Below are positions 1 to 8,835 of a DNA stretch of 58,946 nt, piece after piece (within the stretch, counting starts at the first letter, position 1; each line of letters starts with the position of its first letter). Made by a program: the position numbers and the translations under genes. The stretch lies in contig JAIOSV010000037.1 in assembly GCA_021107435.1 (NCBI GenBank), forward strand, positions 1 through 58,946, written 5' to 3'. The notes under the pieces are model-generated. The model worked only from the letters and a program-made list of their open reading frames with translations. It was not told the DNA's origin and made no database searches. The stretch comes from Candidatus Sabulitectum sp. (lineage in GTDB: Bacteria; Fermentibacterota; Fermentibacteria; Fermentibacterales; JCC-6).

Positions 1-317
1 GTTATTATTCGATACAGACTGTAACATTTTGAAGCTCCTTTTTGTTGAGTGTAAGTCGTTGTGTCACAACTATTATACTACAATTTGGAGCTTCTTTCAA
101 GGGCTAATTGTGATGGATCCGGGTTAGAGCGGCAAGAAGACTCTGGATATACTCAGGTATCACCGTCCGGGAACCTCTCCGGGGAATCTGATGCTGCGAT
201 AGAAGTAGAAAGCCGGTGGACAGGCAGGGGCTTCTTCGGATATACTCCCGATGAGGATAGCAACCCATAAATACCGATGGAGCTGAATCAGGTATTTTAC
301 AGCTTGGAGTACGACAA
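1..317. other. Intergenic leader region, no convincing gene
   Basis: No reading frame here looks like a protein. The one visible structure is an 8-base inverted repeat, GAAGCTCC at 31-38 and GGAGCTTC at 87-94, separated by 48 bases. A GGAG ribosome-binding site at 306-309 serves the kinase gene that starts at 318. The window edge may cut an upstream gene or its control region. Confidence 0.4.
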
Positions 318-1340
318 ATGCGGAAGTCTCTTCAGGAGTTCTGTCGTGATTCCTTTCCGGAACTCGAAGACATTCGAATAACAGACCCTGAGTCTGTGAG
401 CGAGGGCTGGGAGAGCGATGTATATGCATTTGATATGAAGCACGGATCTCAGAACGATAGAGCCCAAAGAGAAATGATACTGCGAGTCTATCCAGGCAAC
501 GATGCCTGCGAGAAATCAAATCGTGAATTCGAAGGGATGAAGAAACTTCATTCTGCCGGATATCCAGTTCCCGAAGTATATGCTGTCTCAAGGAATCAAT
601 CTCTACATGGCAAACCGTTCATGATCATGGAGCGAATTACAGGACAGGGTATGTGGCATGTACTCTCATCATCAACCAGGGAACTTCAAATGCAACTCCT
701 TTCAGAATTCTGTGAGCTCGAAGCGGGATTGCATTCACTTGACTGGCGAATTCTCGAGGACGAAGATACTATGAGATTCAATGACCCACTGTGCTTTATA
801 GACGAATATCTTGATACTGGAAGGAATATCCTGAAAACGTTTGAAGTAACCGGATTTAAACCCACGATACGCTGGCTGGAGGAAAGAAGACATCTGGTGC
901 CATGCGGGAATCCCTGTCCGGTTCATCTGGATTTCCATCCCGGAAATGTCATAATTCGTAATGATGGAAAGAACTTTGTCATTGACTGGACTCAAGTCTC
1001 AGTTTCTGATTTTCGTTTTGACCTCTCCTGGACCATGCTTCTTATGAGTACGCACATGGATCGGAAATGGCGTGATCTTGTCCTTAACGAGTATCGGAAG
1101 CACTCCGATTCTCCGGTAAACTCCATAGAGTATTTTGAGGTTTTCTCATGTGTAAAAAGACTGCTTAGCATTGTTTTATCACTTAATGTCGGACCGGAAG
1201 TATTAGGAATGCGACCTGAAGCTGTTGCAATGATGAAACAGCAGATGAGTGCGATCGGGAGGGTGTATTCCACACTTATCGAACTGACCGGGATGGAAAT
1301 ACCTGAGATTGAGAAAATGCTTGAAAGATATCAATCGTAA
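318..1340 (+). CDS. APH-family phosphotransferase
   Basis: Aminoglycoside-phosphotransferase-like small-molecule kinase of 340 residues. The catalytic-loop motif HLDFHPGN is at residues 203-210 (Brenner-type HxDxxPxN) and the DFG-equivalent VIDWTQ is at 221-226 with Asp223 as likely magnesium ligand. An N-lobe motif around VSEGWESDVYAF replaces the glycine-rich loop. The ATG has GGAG eight bases upstream. The gene stands alone and converges on the large minus-strand LTD gene. Members of this fold phosphorylate antibiotics, homoserine, choline or sugars. Nothing here names the substrate, so a resistance role should not be assumed. Confidence 0.85.
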   Translation: MRKSLQEFCRDSFPELEDIRITDPESVSEGWESDVYAFDMKHGSQNDRAQREMILRVYPGNDACEKSNREFEGMKKLHSAGYPVPEVYAVSRNQSLHGKPFMIMERITGQGMWHVLSSSTRELQMQLLSEFCELEAGLHSLDWRILEDEDTMRFNDPLCFIDEYLDTGRNILKTFEVTGFKPTIRWLEERRHLVPCGNPCPVHLDFHPGNVIIRNDGKNFVIDWTQVSVSDFRFDLSWTMLLMSTHMDRKWRDLVLNEYRKHSDSPVNSIEYFEVFSCVKRLLSIVLSLNVGPEVLGMRPEAVAMMKQQMSAIGRVYSTLIELTGMEIPEIEKMLERYQS

Positions 1341-1527
1341 CAGTAAGCTTCGACAGTAAGAAGATATCACTCCGGAAGCTGTATTCAATGTTGAGACTGA
1401 TAGGAGTATAACGAAGTAGCCGCTGCTGTATATGGCATTGCAATAGAGTATTTGTGATGGATTCGGGATAGTATAAGTTGCATCCTGGCTGAAGGAATAC
1501 GGGTAGTCGGTGACAGTGGAGGAACGA

Positions 1528-4500
1528 TTACAGCGGGCGGGCAAGTATTACCACCTGTGCGTCACTTAGCTTTTCGCCAGCACAGACGGCTTCGGCAAAG
1601 ACAATGTATCTTCCGATCGGGTACTCGTTCCCGAACCACTCAAGTACAAGGAGTTCACCTGGAACAATGGATGAGTACAGGTTTTCCAGTTCCATTCCCC
1701 GTACATCGAAAACCTTCACAGTTACATTGCAGGCCTGCATGGGGAGATTCACTTCGATTCGCAGGGGTGTGTTCGGCGGGTTGAAAATGGTCGGGGTGAG
1801 GCTGAGGAACTCATTTGATGAAACCTCACCAATGCTGTTGACTGCTCCTGGTGTAGCGCTGGATATGGATGTTCCCCAGTTGTCTTTGAAGAAACCCATT
1901 ACGGTATGGGATCGTCTTTCCAGACTGGCACCGGCGTTTCCGCCCCACTGGCTGGTGTAGGGGACCATATCAATTGGTTGAGAGTTTTCTGCCAGCGTGA
2001 GAGAATCACCGGAGTTGTTCAGAGTGGGCCAGTGGTCAAGTTCCACTACCGGACAATTTATGCTGCCCCAGCGGTACTGAAAGTCGTCCGCGCTGGATGT
2101 GAGAATAATGAATTCTTCGGGAGCCAGCTGTTCAGACGGCAGCTGGGAAGAGCTGGCAGCATCAGAGATTGTGTAATTTGAAAGAGACACAGTACTCTCT
2201 GTTCCATTGAAAAGCTCGATCCATTCAGTTTCGTGATAAAAGATTTCATTGATGCACAGTGCCGGAGCAGGGTTCCAGGTGACTTCTGCGGTGTTGTTGG
2301 AGGGGTTGCCGTCTTCCGTACAGAACAGTTCGGCGGCTACTGATGCTTGTTCTGCTACTCCCTGCCAGTCTGCTTTAATGGTCAGGGTATCTCCCATTGC
2401 AGGGGGAGGAGGAGCGGATGAATGAATTTCTGCTCCGTCAGCTGTAATTTTGATGCACAAATCTCCCTGGGAAACGGTATCCGTGCCAGCACAGGTCAGT
2501 CTGATTTCAACTTGCGTGTGCGTTGTTTCTTCGCCCATGGGAGGGGAGAGGGCTGCTGAAACCATACAGTAGTCAATGCCTTCTGTGATACCATTGGGAG
2601 GAGCGCCCGGTGTGGGGCCTTCAGGAGAGGAAATCCAGTTTTCTTCAAGATCAGGGTGATTCGGCGTTATTCTTTCCACGCTGAGGTCGGCTCCCGGGTC
2701 GAATGGGATGTCGTCTCCGGGATTGTCCGGGGTTCCGTAAGTGGAAACAGCGAGAGAATCAAAGAGAAGCAGCGCGGGGTCAGTGCCGGAAAGACCGTCA
2801 CCTATGGTGGTATTGGTCGGGTGAAAGATGGCAGTCCCATCAGGGATATCATAAGGCATGCTTCCTTCTTCGTACTCAGGATCAAGGATCAGGGCGTAGC
2901 TTCCCGGGGTTAGGAATTGAGTTGTCAGCGCAGTCAGTTTATCAATGGCATCATTGTCTGTTATGGAGAATTCGGTAATATCAGCCAGGCCGGGGCCTGG
3001 GAAGAACATCTCAATAAATTCGTCGCAGTCTTCGTTCGTGGGGTTGCAGAGAACCTCAGTGATTACCGGCCACGCCGGTTTTGCCGGGATATAACTGCAG
3101 TGTTGTGTGTTGTTGGCTGTAAGGGTGTCGGCTGAGTTTTGAATTGTGGCGGCTATCACAAAGAGGCCGCTGTCCGGTGGAGAGAAGGGAATTGACAGAG
3201 TATCGCTCTGGCCGGCTGAGAGGTTTATCGTCTGCTCATGGATTGTTTCCCCTGATGACGGGGAGAGGTCGCAGTCCAGATCAAAGAAGATCGTGCATAA
3301 GCCTTCTGCATCGAATACGCCGCAGTTACCGAATATTGCCTGAATTGTGGTGTCTGTATTGTCTGTATAGATCGAGTCTGTGCTCAGATCCGTCCACCCC
3401 TGATTCTCAGTTACAATTCCCGGAGTACCACCCGGCTGTGAAGCCATCCAGTTGAACTCCGCGTCCGGTCCGGAGGGAGAGATCCTTTCCATGGAACAGC
3501 CGTCTCCAGGGTTGAATGGAATGTTATCAAGTCCGTCGTCATCGCACATCAGCGGATCATCATACAGCAGGGGAGTGCCGGATGTGGAAAGAAGTGAGGC
3601 CAGGGACGGTTCGCTCTGAAGGTAAAGAAGAATCGGGTCGTCGGTGGTGAGACAGTTCCCGATGGTTGTGTTGCCGGGGGTGAAAATAGGAGTATCCGGT
3701 GGGATATTCAGAGTGCCCTGATATTCAGGGTCCAGTATCACCGCTGCCTGATCTGCTTTTATGTATGCTTTTCCATTAATGGAAATTATCTGGTCAACTG
3801 CATCTCCATCCGTGAAGCTGCATCCAGCCAGGGGGAAAACACCGGGGCCGGGATAGAAGACCTCGATGAATTCCTCCTGGTCCTCATTGAGAGGATTTGC
3901 CATTACTTCGGTTATTACGGGATTGATACCGCCACCGGTTGAGAAGTGAATTCTGTCAGTGACTTCCGGTGCGGAGCAGACCGCAGGATACCAGCCTGTT
4001 TCCGGTGCTGAGAAGATTGTCTCAAGGGTGTCTGTCTCTCCCGGATTAAGATATTCCGCGGGGATGCAGTACAGTATTTCCCCGGGTTGAGGGATGGAAT
4101 CACCGTCTGCATCTATGAAAAGAATAATGTTGCCTGAATCAGGTGAAACCGTACCCCAGCAGGAAATTAAGGCAGTGAGGATGATGGTGCTGCCTGGAGT
4201 TGGATCCGGATTGTCCAGAAATAGCGAATCAATCGTTATGAAGAAGGTATCAGGCGGAGCTTCAGGAGGCTGGCCCGGCGTCGGCCCGCCTGCGAACCAG
4301 GCTCCTTCACAGTCAGGGCTGTTCAGCGGATATCTGCCGATTGAAAGCCCCTCTCCGGGGTCAAAGGGAATCGAATCAAGACCGTCATCATCACATTCAT
4401 GCCAGTCATCAAATTGTGCGGGTGTACCGAAAGTGGAAACAGCATCACTTTGTGATGAACCGGTGGCTCTGTAGAGGGTTAAGGGGTCTGAAGACGCAGC

Positions 4501-4851
4501 CAGCCCGTTGCAGATCGCGTGATCGCCTGTTGTAAGGATTACCGTTCCATCCGGAAATGTGAGCCACGGGTCATCGGGATAGTCTTCTTCGAGGAGAACG
4601 GCGAACCCGCCCGCTGGAATAATGGTGGTTCCTGTTGTTACGCCAGCCTGAGGGAAAGCGCCTGTCCACGGAAGAAGGCCGTCAAGGGCATCACCGTCGG
4701 TAATAGAGTATCCTGCAACATCAAGAGCTTCAATTGCGTCATTGTGGATCTCAACGAATTCACCGGCAGTTTCGTTAAAGGGGTTTGAGCAGACCTCTGA
4801 TATCACAGGCTGGCTGCAGAGCATGGCAGTAAAAAAGATCAGTGCTTCCAT
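1528..4851 (-). CDS. Large secreted protein with four lamin-tail domains
   Basis: Exported protein of about 1107 residues. I chose the ATG at 4851 because it opens a signal peptide (MEALIFFTAMLCSQP). The frame is open to 4989, but that part overlaps a duplicated gene-tail sequence and does not look like protein. Four lamin-tail (LTD) domains begin near residues 14, 310, 594 and 864, each with the pattern ITEV..NP.NE..EFIE. The first three end in SIPFDPG or IPFNPG motifs and are separated by beta-rich, CARDB-like spacers. The C-terminus (about 1016-1107) is a FlgD-like Ig or sorting domain with VKVFDVRGMELENL and GRYIVFAEA. Such proteins are usually surface-exposed or secreted. Ligand or enzymatic activity is unknown; no nuclease motif was seen. 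Confidence 0.85.
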   Translation of the reverse strand: MEALIFFTAMLCSQPVISEVCSNPFNETAGEFVEIHNDAIEALDVAGYSITDGDALDGLLPWTGAFPQAGVTTGTTIIPAGGFAVLLEEDYPDDPWLTFPDGTVILTTGDHAICNGLAASSDPLTLYRATGSSQSDAVSTFGTPAQFDDWHECDDDGLDSIPFDPGEGLSIGRYPLNSPDCEGAWFAGGPTPGQPPEAPPDTFFITIDSLFLDNPDPTPGSTIILTALISCWGTVSPDSGNIILFIDADGDSIPQPGEILYCIPAEYLNPGETDTLETIFSAPETGWYPAVCSAPEVTDRIHFSTGGGINPVITEVMANPLNEDQEEFIEVFYPGPGVFPLAGCSFTDGDAVDQIISINGKAYIKADQAAVILDPEYQGTLNIPPDTPIFTPGNTTIGNCLTTDDPILLYLQSEPSLASLLSTSGTPLLYDDPLMCDDDGLDNIPFNPGDGCSMERISPSGPDAEFNWMASQPGGTPGIVTENQGWTDLSTDSIYTDNTDTTIQAIFGNCGVFDAEGLCTIFFDLDCDLSPSSGETIHEQTINLSAGQSDTLSIPFSPPDSGLFVIAATIQNSADTLTANNTQHCSYIPAKPAWPVITEVLCNPTNEDCDEFIEMFFPGPGLADITEFSITDNDAIDKLTALTTQFLTPGSYALILDPEYEEGSMPYDIPDGTAIFHPTNTTIGDGLSGTDPALLLFDSLAVSTYGTPDNPGDDIPFDPGADLSVERITPNHPDLEENWISSPEGPTPGAPPNGITEGIDYCMVSAALSPPMGEETTHTQVEIRLTCAGTDTVSQGDLCIKITADGAEIHSSAPPPPAMGDTLTIKADWQGVAEQASVAAELFCTEDGNPSNNTAEVTWNPAPALCINEIFYHETEWIELFNGTESTVSLSNYTISDAASSSQLPSEQLAPEEFIILTSSADDFQYRWGSINCPVVELDHWPTLNNSGDSLTLAENSQPIDMVPYTSQWGGNAGASLERRSHTVMGFFKDNWGTSISSATPGAVNSIGEVSSNEFLSLTPTIFNPPNTPLRIEVNLPMQACNVTVKVFDVRGMELENLYSSIVPGELLVLEWFGNEYPIGRYIVFAEAVCAGEKLSDAQVVILARPL

Positions 4852-4942
4852 ACTGAACAGTAACCGGCATGATTGTCTCTTTTTCAAGGGGAGGGAACCA
4901 GAAGCTCCAGAGGCAGGACTTAAAAGGGTTGAAAACAGAAAG
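4844..4942 (-). repeat. Degenerate gene-junction repeat, copy A
   Basis: This stretch over the start of the LTD gene matches copy B (6930-7001) across about 74 bases, including the sequence around the ATG. Bases 4888-4942 match copy C (7381-7434), which is the real 3' end of the 98-residue gene. In one minus-strand frame copy A still reads LELLVPSP then stop, matching the C-terminus MELLVPSP of that gene. It therefore looks like the decayed tail of a lost paralogue left in front of the LTD gene. Confidence 0.6.
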
Positions 4943-4970
4943 AACGATTTCCCTGCCGGAGAAAAGAGAA

Positions 4971-5005
4971 AGGGACCGGCAAGCCGCAAGGCAGGACCGA
5001 TCCCT
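4971..5005 (-). terminator. Rho-independent terminator after the 554-aa gene
   Basis: An imperfect hairpin (AGGGATCGGTCCTGCC, loop, GGCTTGCCGGTCCCT on the minus strand) starts about 20 bases after the stop at 5025. It is followed by TTTCTCTTTTC, giving a plausible intrinsic terminator for the upstream minus-strand gene. Confidence 0.55.
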
Positions 5006-5024
5006 CTGTTAAAGCCTGAATCTG

Positions 5025-6689
5025 TTACTTCGTTACTACCAGATTAATTTCCATCTTTCTGTGCTGGGAATTCACTTCGACCGAGTAGCAGTTTGTGGGA
5101 CTGCCGTATGCATGTAATTCCAGATTGTAGGCCAGAGCATCGCAGTTCAGGAGGTCACCGGGAAGTGCTTTGACCGTAAACGTCCTGATTTCGTCCTTGT
5201 GCCCGGTCCACGTGTCTGCTGTATCCTCTCTTTTCTCATCAAGTCTGTTGCCTGCGTTGTTAGGTGTAGGATTCTTGCCTCTTGTCCCGCTGATTGTATA
5301 CCGCAGCATGTGGCCACTGGGGTCATGTGCCGTGACCTTGACGTTAATACTGTTGCCCCCCGAAAGAGCGAGTTGTCCACATATACCCACTTCCCCGGTT
5401 GCCTCGAAGCCTATTTCGGGCGGCGTGTTGTCTACTCTCATGACCGGGAACACCTCGGTGTGTATCTCCGTATCGCCTGCATCATAGCCTGTGATGCGAA
5501 GGGCATAGAAACCGTCCACCTTGTTGGCACTGTTCCAGGTGAACTTGAGAGCATGCTCATGCCAGTCCCACTCCGGCTCGATGTCGATGTTCCGGTAGCG
5601 GTTGTCCTCGTCCGGGCCAAGCACTTCATGATGCCAGGCCTTCAGAGTATCATCCCATATTCTGTTGTTGAGAGGGTCGGTAAGGTCTTCCCAGGCACCC
5701 AGGGGGCCGTCTTCGTCGGCAGTGGCGAGCTGGACTTTGTATTTTACTACATTTGGGGCTTCCGCAAAGAGACCAAATATCCTCAACTTTCCGCAGAAGG
5801 GCTGGTGTCTGATGAGATTGACTCTGGATGGATCCCCGGGCTTTCCGCTGGCATAACCCTTTACGATGCGTGTGGTGTCCAGAGGCAGCAGGCCCACGCT
5901 GACAGGTCTGAACCCCGCCTCAGGTTTGGCCTCTGATTCCGGTGCTGGAAAGTAATCGTTTACGGGAACGAAGTAGTCTTTCGGGAAATCTTCGGTAATG
6001 TTCCAGTCTACTGCGCTCTCGTGGACCTGGATCCAGGCTCCGTCCACGAATTGGGAGATTTTCGCTCTGATGTCAGGCTTCGTATCACGCAGCAGCCAGA
6101 TCCAGATCATCGGCCAGAAGTTGTAGCTGAAGTCGAACTCGAATTCATAGCTTCCGTCCGGTTGTGACTGGGTGCTGCCGAGGTATTGTTCACCTCCGCT
6201 GAGGAAAAAGAAGGATGGGTCGAACTCGTAGAAGTCAATTCTGACTCCGGGCAGCGGTTGGACCCACTGCGGATAGTTATCTACAAACACAGTTCCGTGC
6301 ATGTTGTAGGTCTTGGTAACTTGCCCGAACAACATTATCATGCTTTCCGTAAGCTGCAGGTCATACTGCGCGTGGAACTCCAGATTTTTCCGGACAAAAC
6401 GAGCAGCCCCGAATGAGCTCCTGAATCCGGGGGGGAGCTGCTTCTGCTTTCTGAGGGATCTGGTCGGCAGGAGCCGGAGTTCTACAGGAACGGGCTTCTC
6501 ACCCATGAACTCCATACTGTAATTCCCGTTTTTGCCGATCCGGGTACTGGCCAGTATTTTCTCTCCCGAGAAGGCGACGACGGTGAGATCCAGCTTGCCG
6601 GGAATCCTTCCACCCCTGATTTTGCCTTCTATGACAAACTTCCTGCTGCCGGAGGGTTTACTTCTTCTTCCAGTTGTTTTCGCTTCCAT
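5025..6689 (-). CDS. Hypothetical beta-rich protein
   Basis: Unrecognised protein of 554 residues. I start it at the ATG at 6689, which has AGAAAGG just upstream; the frame is open further but without protein character. The N-terminus is basic (MEAKTTGRRSKPSGSRKF) with no signal peptide. Residues about 18-80 look like a beta-sandwich of the carboxypeptidase-regulatory or transthyretin type (VIEGKIRGGRIPGKLDLTV). The middle has aromatic beta strands (FSYNFWPMIWIWLL), and a later part has an Ig-like stretch (MRVDNTPPEIGFEATG). No catalytic motif was found. Its ATG overlaps the stop of the upstream 82-codon frame by one base (TAATG), suggesting translational coupling. Function unknown. Confidence 0.7.
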   Translation of the reverse strand: MEAKTTGRRSKPSGSRKFVIEGKIRGGRIPGKLDLTVVAFSGEKILASTRIGKNGNYSMEFMGEKPVPVELRLLPTRSLRKQKQLPPGFRSSFGAARFVRKNLEFHAQYDLQLTESMIMLFGQVTKTYNMHGTVFVDNYPQWVQPLPGVRIDFYEFDPSFFFLSGGEQYLGSTQSQPDGSYEFEFDFSYNFWPMIWIWLLRDTKPDIRAKISQFVDGAWIQVHESAVDWNITEDFPKDYFVPVNDYFPAPESEAKPEAGFRPVSVGLLPLDTTRIVKGYASGKPGDPSRVNLIRHQPFCGKLRIFGLFAEAPNVVKYKVQLATADEDGPLGAWEDLTDPLNNRIWDDTLKAWHHEVLGPDEDNRYRNIDIEPEWDWHEHALKFTWNSANKVDGFYALRITGYDAGDTEIHTEVFPVMRVDNTPPEIGFEATGEVGICGQLALSGGNSINVKVTAHDPSGHMLRYTISGTRGKNPTPNNAGNRLDEKREDTADTWTGHKDEIRTFTVKALPGDLLNCDALAYNLELHAYGSPTNCYSVEVNSQHRKMEINLVVTK

Positions 6690-6937
6690 TATTTTCCTTT
6701 CTCTTTGCAGAAAATGATGGCCTCTTCCTTGCTCTCTGCGGGGTGGGCCACCGTCACCCGGAACACTGAGAGAATACAATCTTCATTCACACCTGATTCC
6801 TGTACAACCTGAATTGCAGTCGATTCATCGCGCTCCGCAGCCTTCACTCTCCGGCTGCTCCCTTGAAGAGAGCGGAACACATTATTGACGCTGTATGCAT
6901 CTGGTGAAGATGACTGTAAAAGAATTATTGCTTCCAT
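6689..6937 (-). CDS. Small hypothetical protein or gene remnant
   Basis: A frame of 82 codons whose stop overlaps the next gene's start in a TAATG junction, which argues that it is translated. Its first residues (MEAIILLQ) resemble the start of the LTD protein (MEALIFFT), and the DNA around both starts is repeated. The rest (charged, no signal peptide cut, VNNVFRSLQGSSRRVKAAER and so on) matches nothing I recognise. It could be a short coupled leader gene, or the decayed remains of a second LTD-like gene. Confidence 0.4.
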   Translation of the reverse strand: MEAIILLQSSSPDAYSVNNVFRSLQGSSRRVKAAERDESTAIQVVQESGVNEDCILSVFRVTVAHPAESKEEAIIFCKEKGK

Positions 6938-7001
6938 ACTGAACAGTAACCTGCACGATTGTTATTTTTCCAAGGAGAGGGAATTAGCAGTTCCAGAGGT
7001 G
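6930..7001 (-). repeat. Degenerate gene-junction repeat, copy B
   Basis: About 74 bases similar to copy A at 4844-4917, with identical stretches such as CTTCCATACTGAACAGTAAC. On the minus strand it reads LELLIPSP in the frame equivalent to the 98-residue protein's end, but with no stop, so it is decayed. It sits directly in front of the 82-codon frame exactly as copy A sits in front of the LTD gene. Confidence 0.6.
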
Positions 7002-7376
7002 GTTCATTTCTGATACAGGAACCGCTTTAAGATTAAGCAGAGTGGAGAGTTTGATCAAACAGCGATTTCAGGTGTGTATTGAATCAGGATACTCAAGTCT
7101 TGATTTTCAGGAGAAAATCTGTTCAGCAGAAATGCATCTTTCCGGGGAAGTCTGACGGATAGAGTAGATGTTCGCAGTTATGTATACATAATCCCACCGG
7201 AGATTACTGCAGTCAGTATCAAGCTGCGCACTACATCGCAGATTTCAGATAACCCGGGTAATCTGGATATTGTCGGTGATTCTTGCAGCCTTTGATAATG
7301 TTCCCCGTATCCATTATCGAGCACGGCGGATTGTTTCAATAGTTCACAAGGTATAAATGCAGGACACAGGGAATTC
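6938..7376. other. Non-coding gap with repeat copy B
   Basis: Apart from repeat copy B at its left end, this 439-base gap holds no frame with coding character and no clear hairpin or promoter. Its composition is compatible with decayed gene sequence between two related junctions. Confidence 0.4.
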
Positions 7377-7673
7377 TTACGGGGAGGGAACCAGAAGCTC
7401 CATAGGCAGACCTTCAAGGAGTGGAAACAGAGAGTCCGGGGTTCCGGAATCAGGGGCAAGATCCGAAAATTCCATGATCAGTTCGCAGAAATCATCGTCT
7501 CCCCAGAGATGAACCTCGTCCGGTGCCGCCTCCAGGCAGATCTCCGCAAAGAACATGCCGAGGGTCTGAGGTGATGCTTCTGTAAGAGCGTTTTTCAGAA
7601 TAGTGATAGTGTAATCCGTGTCCGGTGGCGGGGTTTCAAAGAACCCCGCCAGCACGATGAGTAAAAGTATCAT
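7377..7673 (-). CDS. Small exported protein, unknown function
   Basis: 98 residues beginning with a hydrophobic segment (MILLLIVLAGFF) that could be a short signal peptide or anchor. An acidic body follows (EVHLWGDDDFCELIMEF), with the C-terminus GLPMELLVPSP. It starts three bases after the SIMPL gene's stop with no separate ribosome-binding site, so translation is probably coupled. Degenerate copies of its last 50 or so bases occur at 4888-4942 and 6960-7001. No family recognised. Confidence 0.6.
   Translation of the reverse strand: MILLLIVLAGFFETPPPDTDYTITILKNALTEASPQTLGMFFAEICLEAAPDEVHLWGDDDFCELIMEFSDLAPDSGTPDSLFPLLEGLPMELLVPSP
7381..7434 (-). repeat. Gene-junction repeat, copy C (intact gene end)
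   Basis: The 3' end of the 98-residue gene. Roughly 47 of 55 positions agree with 4888-4942. This is the only copy where the encoded tail MELLVPSP is in frame with a full gene, so it is the likely parent form. Confidence 0.55.
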
Positions 7674-7676
7674 TCG

Positions 7677-8408
7677 TTAATCAATGGCGTAGGTGACGGA
7701 AACATTGATGGATACAGATGTATTGCCCGGAGATATCGGGGGAGAATCATAATAGTAATCGTCCGCATAACCGCCGTAGCCGTAGCTGTCATAGTCTCCA
7801 TAGTAGTCGATCCATTCACTGATATTCATTGGATCTCCAAGGGATACACCAAGTCCTTCTGCAAGCTGTTCAGCAGTTTCTCTTGCATTGATGACAGCCA
7901 GGTCCCTGGCTTCGGAGATGAGTTCGTCCCTGTTGCTTACTGTGAACTGGATTCCCATGACGGTTGTGGCACCGCCGCTCACAAGCGCTGCCAGAACATC
8001 CCCGGCCTGATCAATATCTCTTACTTTAACTGAGAAGGAGTGAGTCAGGTGGTAGATGTTCTCTCCCGTGTATTCGTAGGTATCGTAGTCGTACTCTTCC
8101 TCCATGTAGAGGCTGTAGCCAACAGTTTCGATATCATCTTCACTGATACCGATTTCCACAGCTGCTTCAATAGCGCCTTCGGCCAGTTCAGTTGCTTCGT
8201 TTACCGCAACTCCTGCGTCAATGTTCGATATATTCACACTGAAGTTGATTACTGCCATGTCAGCCACACCGGTAGCCGTTCCAACTCCGGTTGCGGTGAC
8301 CGAAGGGGGATAAGGCTGGTATCCCTGAGCAATTCCTCCAACTGACCCGCCGCCTTCGCAACCTGTCAGTAACAGGGCAATTGCACTTGCTGCAAGAAGT
8401 ACGCGCAT
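7677..8408 (-). CDS. SIMPL (DUF541) domain lipoprotein
   Basis: 243 residues. The N-terminal signal MRVLLAASAIALLLTGC ends in a lipobox (LLTGC), so it is an acylated envelope protein. The body matches the SIMPL/DUF541 family (BP26, OMP28, YggE): VTATGVGTATGVADMAVINFSV at the start, a central TVGYSLYMEEEY strand, and AVINARETAEQLAEGLGVSLGDP near the end. Family members form oligomeric periplasmic or outer-membrane assemblies linked to oxidative-stress protection in some species. A Tyr/Asp/Gly-rich loop (YYGDYDSYGYGGYADDYYYD) before the last strand is unusual. It lies 10 bases after yjbQ and 3 bases before the 98-residue gene in one operon. Confidence 0.9.
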   Translation of the reverse strand: MRVLLAASAIALLLTGCEGGGSVGGIAQGYQPYPPSVTATGVGTATGVADMAVINFSVNISNIDAGVAVNEATELAEGAIEAAVEIGISEDDIETVGYSLYMEEEYDYDTYEYTGENIYHLTHSFSVKVRDIDQAGDVLAALVSGGATTVMGIQFTVSNRDELISEARDLAVINARETAEQLAEGLGVSLGDPMNISEWIDYYGDYDSYGYGGYADDYYYDSPPISPGNTSVSINVSVTYAID

Positions 8409-8418
8409 TCTGATTACC

Positions 8419-8835
8419 TCACTCTCCGATTATTTTGACCATAACTCTTTTTCTTCTGCGGCCGTCAAATTCGCCGTAGAAGATCTGTTCCCAGAAACCC
8501 GTGTCAAGTTGCCCTTCAGTAACGGCAACCACAACTTCGCGGCCCATTATCTGTCGTTTGTGGTGAGCGTCGCCGTTGTCCTCCCCTGTAAGATTGTGTC
8601 TGTACATAGTCGGGTTGTGGGGTGCAAGTTCCTCGAGCCACCTTCTGTAGTCGCTGTGAAGACCGGGCTCATCATCATTGATGAACACGCTTGCCGTAAT
8701 ATGCATTGCATTTACAAGACAGAGCCCTTCCTGTATACCGCTCAAATGCAGTTCTTCTTCCACTTCCCGGGTGATGTTGATAAAACCCACCCGCTCCGGG
8801 GTATTGAACCATAGGTACTTTCTGTGTGATTTCAT
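8419..8835 (-). CDS. yjbQ: YjbQ family protein (UPF0047)
   Basis: 138 residues, the normal length for the YjbQ/UPF0047 family, some members of which show secondary thiamine-phosphate synthase activity. Characteristic motifs are [41 protein letters not shown] (His-rich active-site region) and [25 protein letters not shown]. The start ATG overlaps the stop of the Fic gene by four bases (ATGA). Cytoplasmic enzyme, physiological role uncertain. Confidence 0.92.
   Translation of the reverse strand: MKSHRKYLWFNTPERVGFINITREVEEELHLSGIQEGLCLVNAMHITASVFINDDEPGLHSDYRRWLEELAPHNPTMYRHNLTGEDNGDAHHKRQIMGREVVVAVTEGQLDTGFWEQIFYGEFDGRRRKRVMVKIIGE

Noticed and set aside
61..270. GTG-started frame of 69 codons before the APH gene
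   Set aside because: No ribosome-binding site, low-complexity Ser/Gly/Glu composition and a competing minus-strand frame; no protein character.
4852..4989. N-terminal extension of the LTD gene
   Set aside because: It hides the signal peptide, has no start signal and overlaps a decayed copy of another gene's tail.
7178..7459. Minus-strand frame of 93 codons overlapping the 98-residue gene
   Set aside because: It overlaps a better gene, has no ribosome-binding site and no recognisable features.
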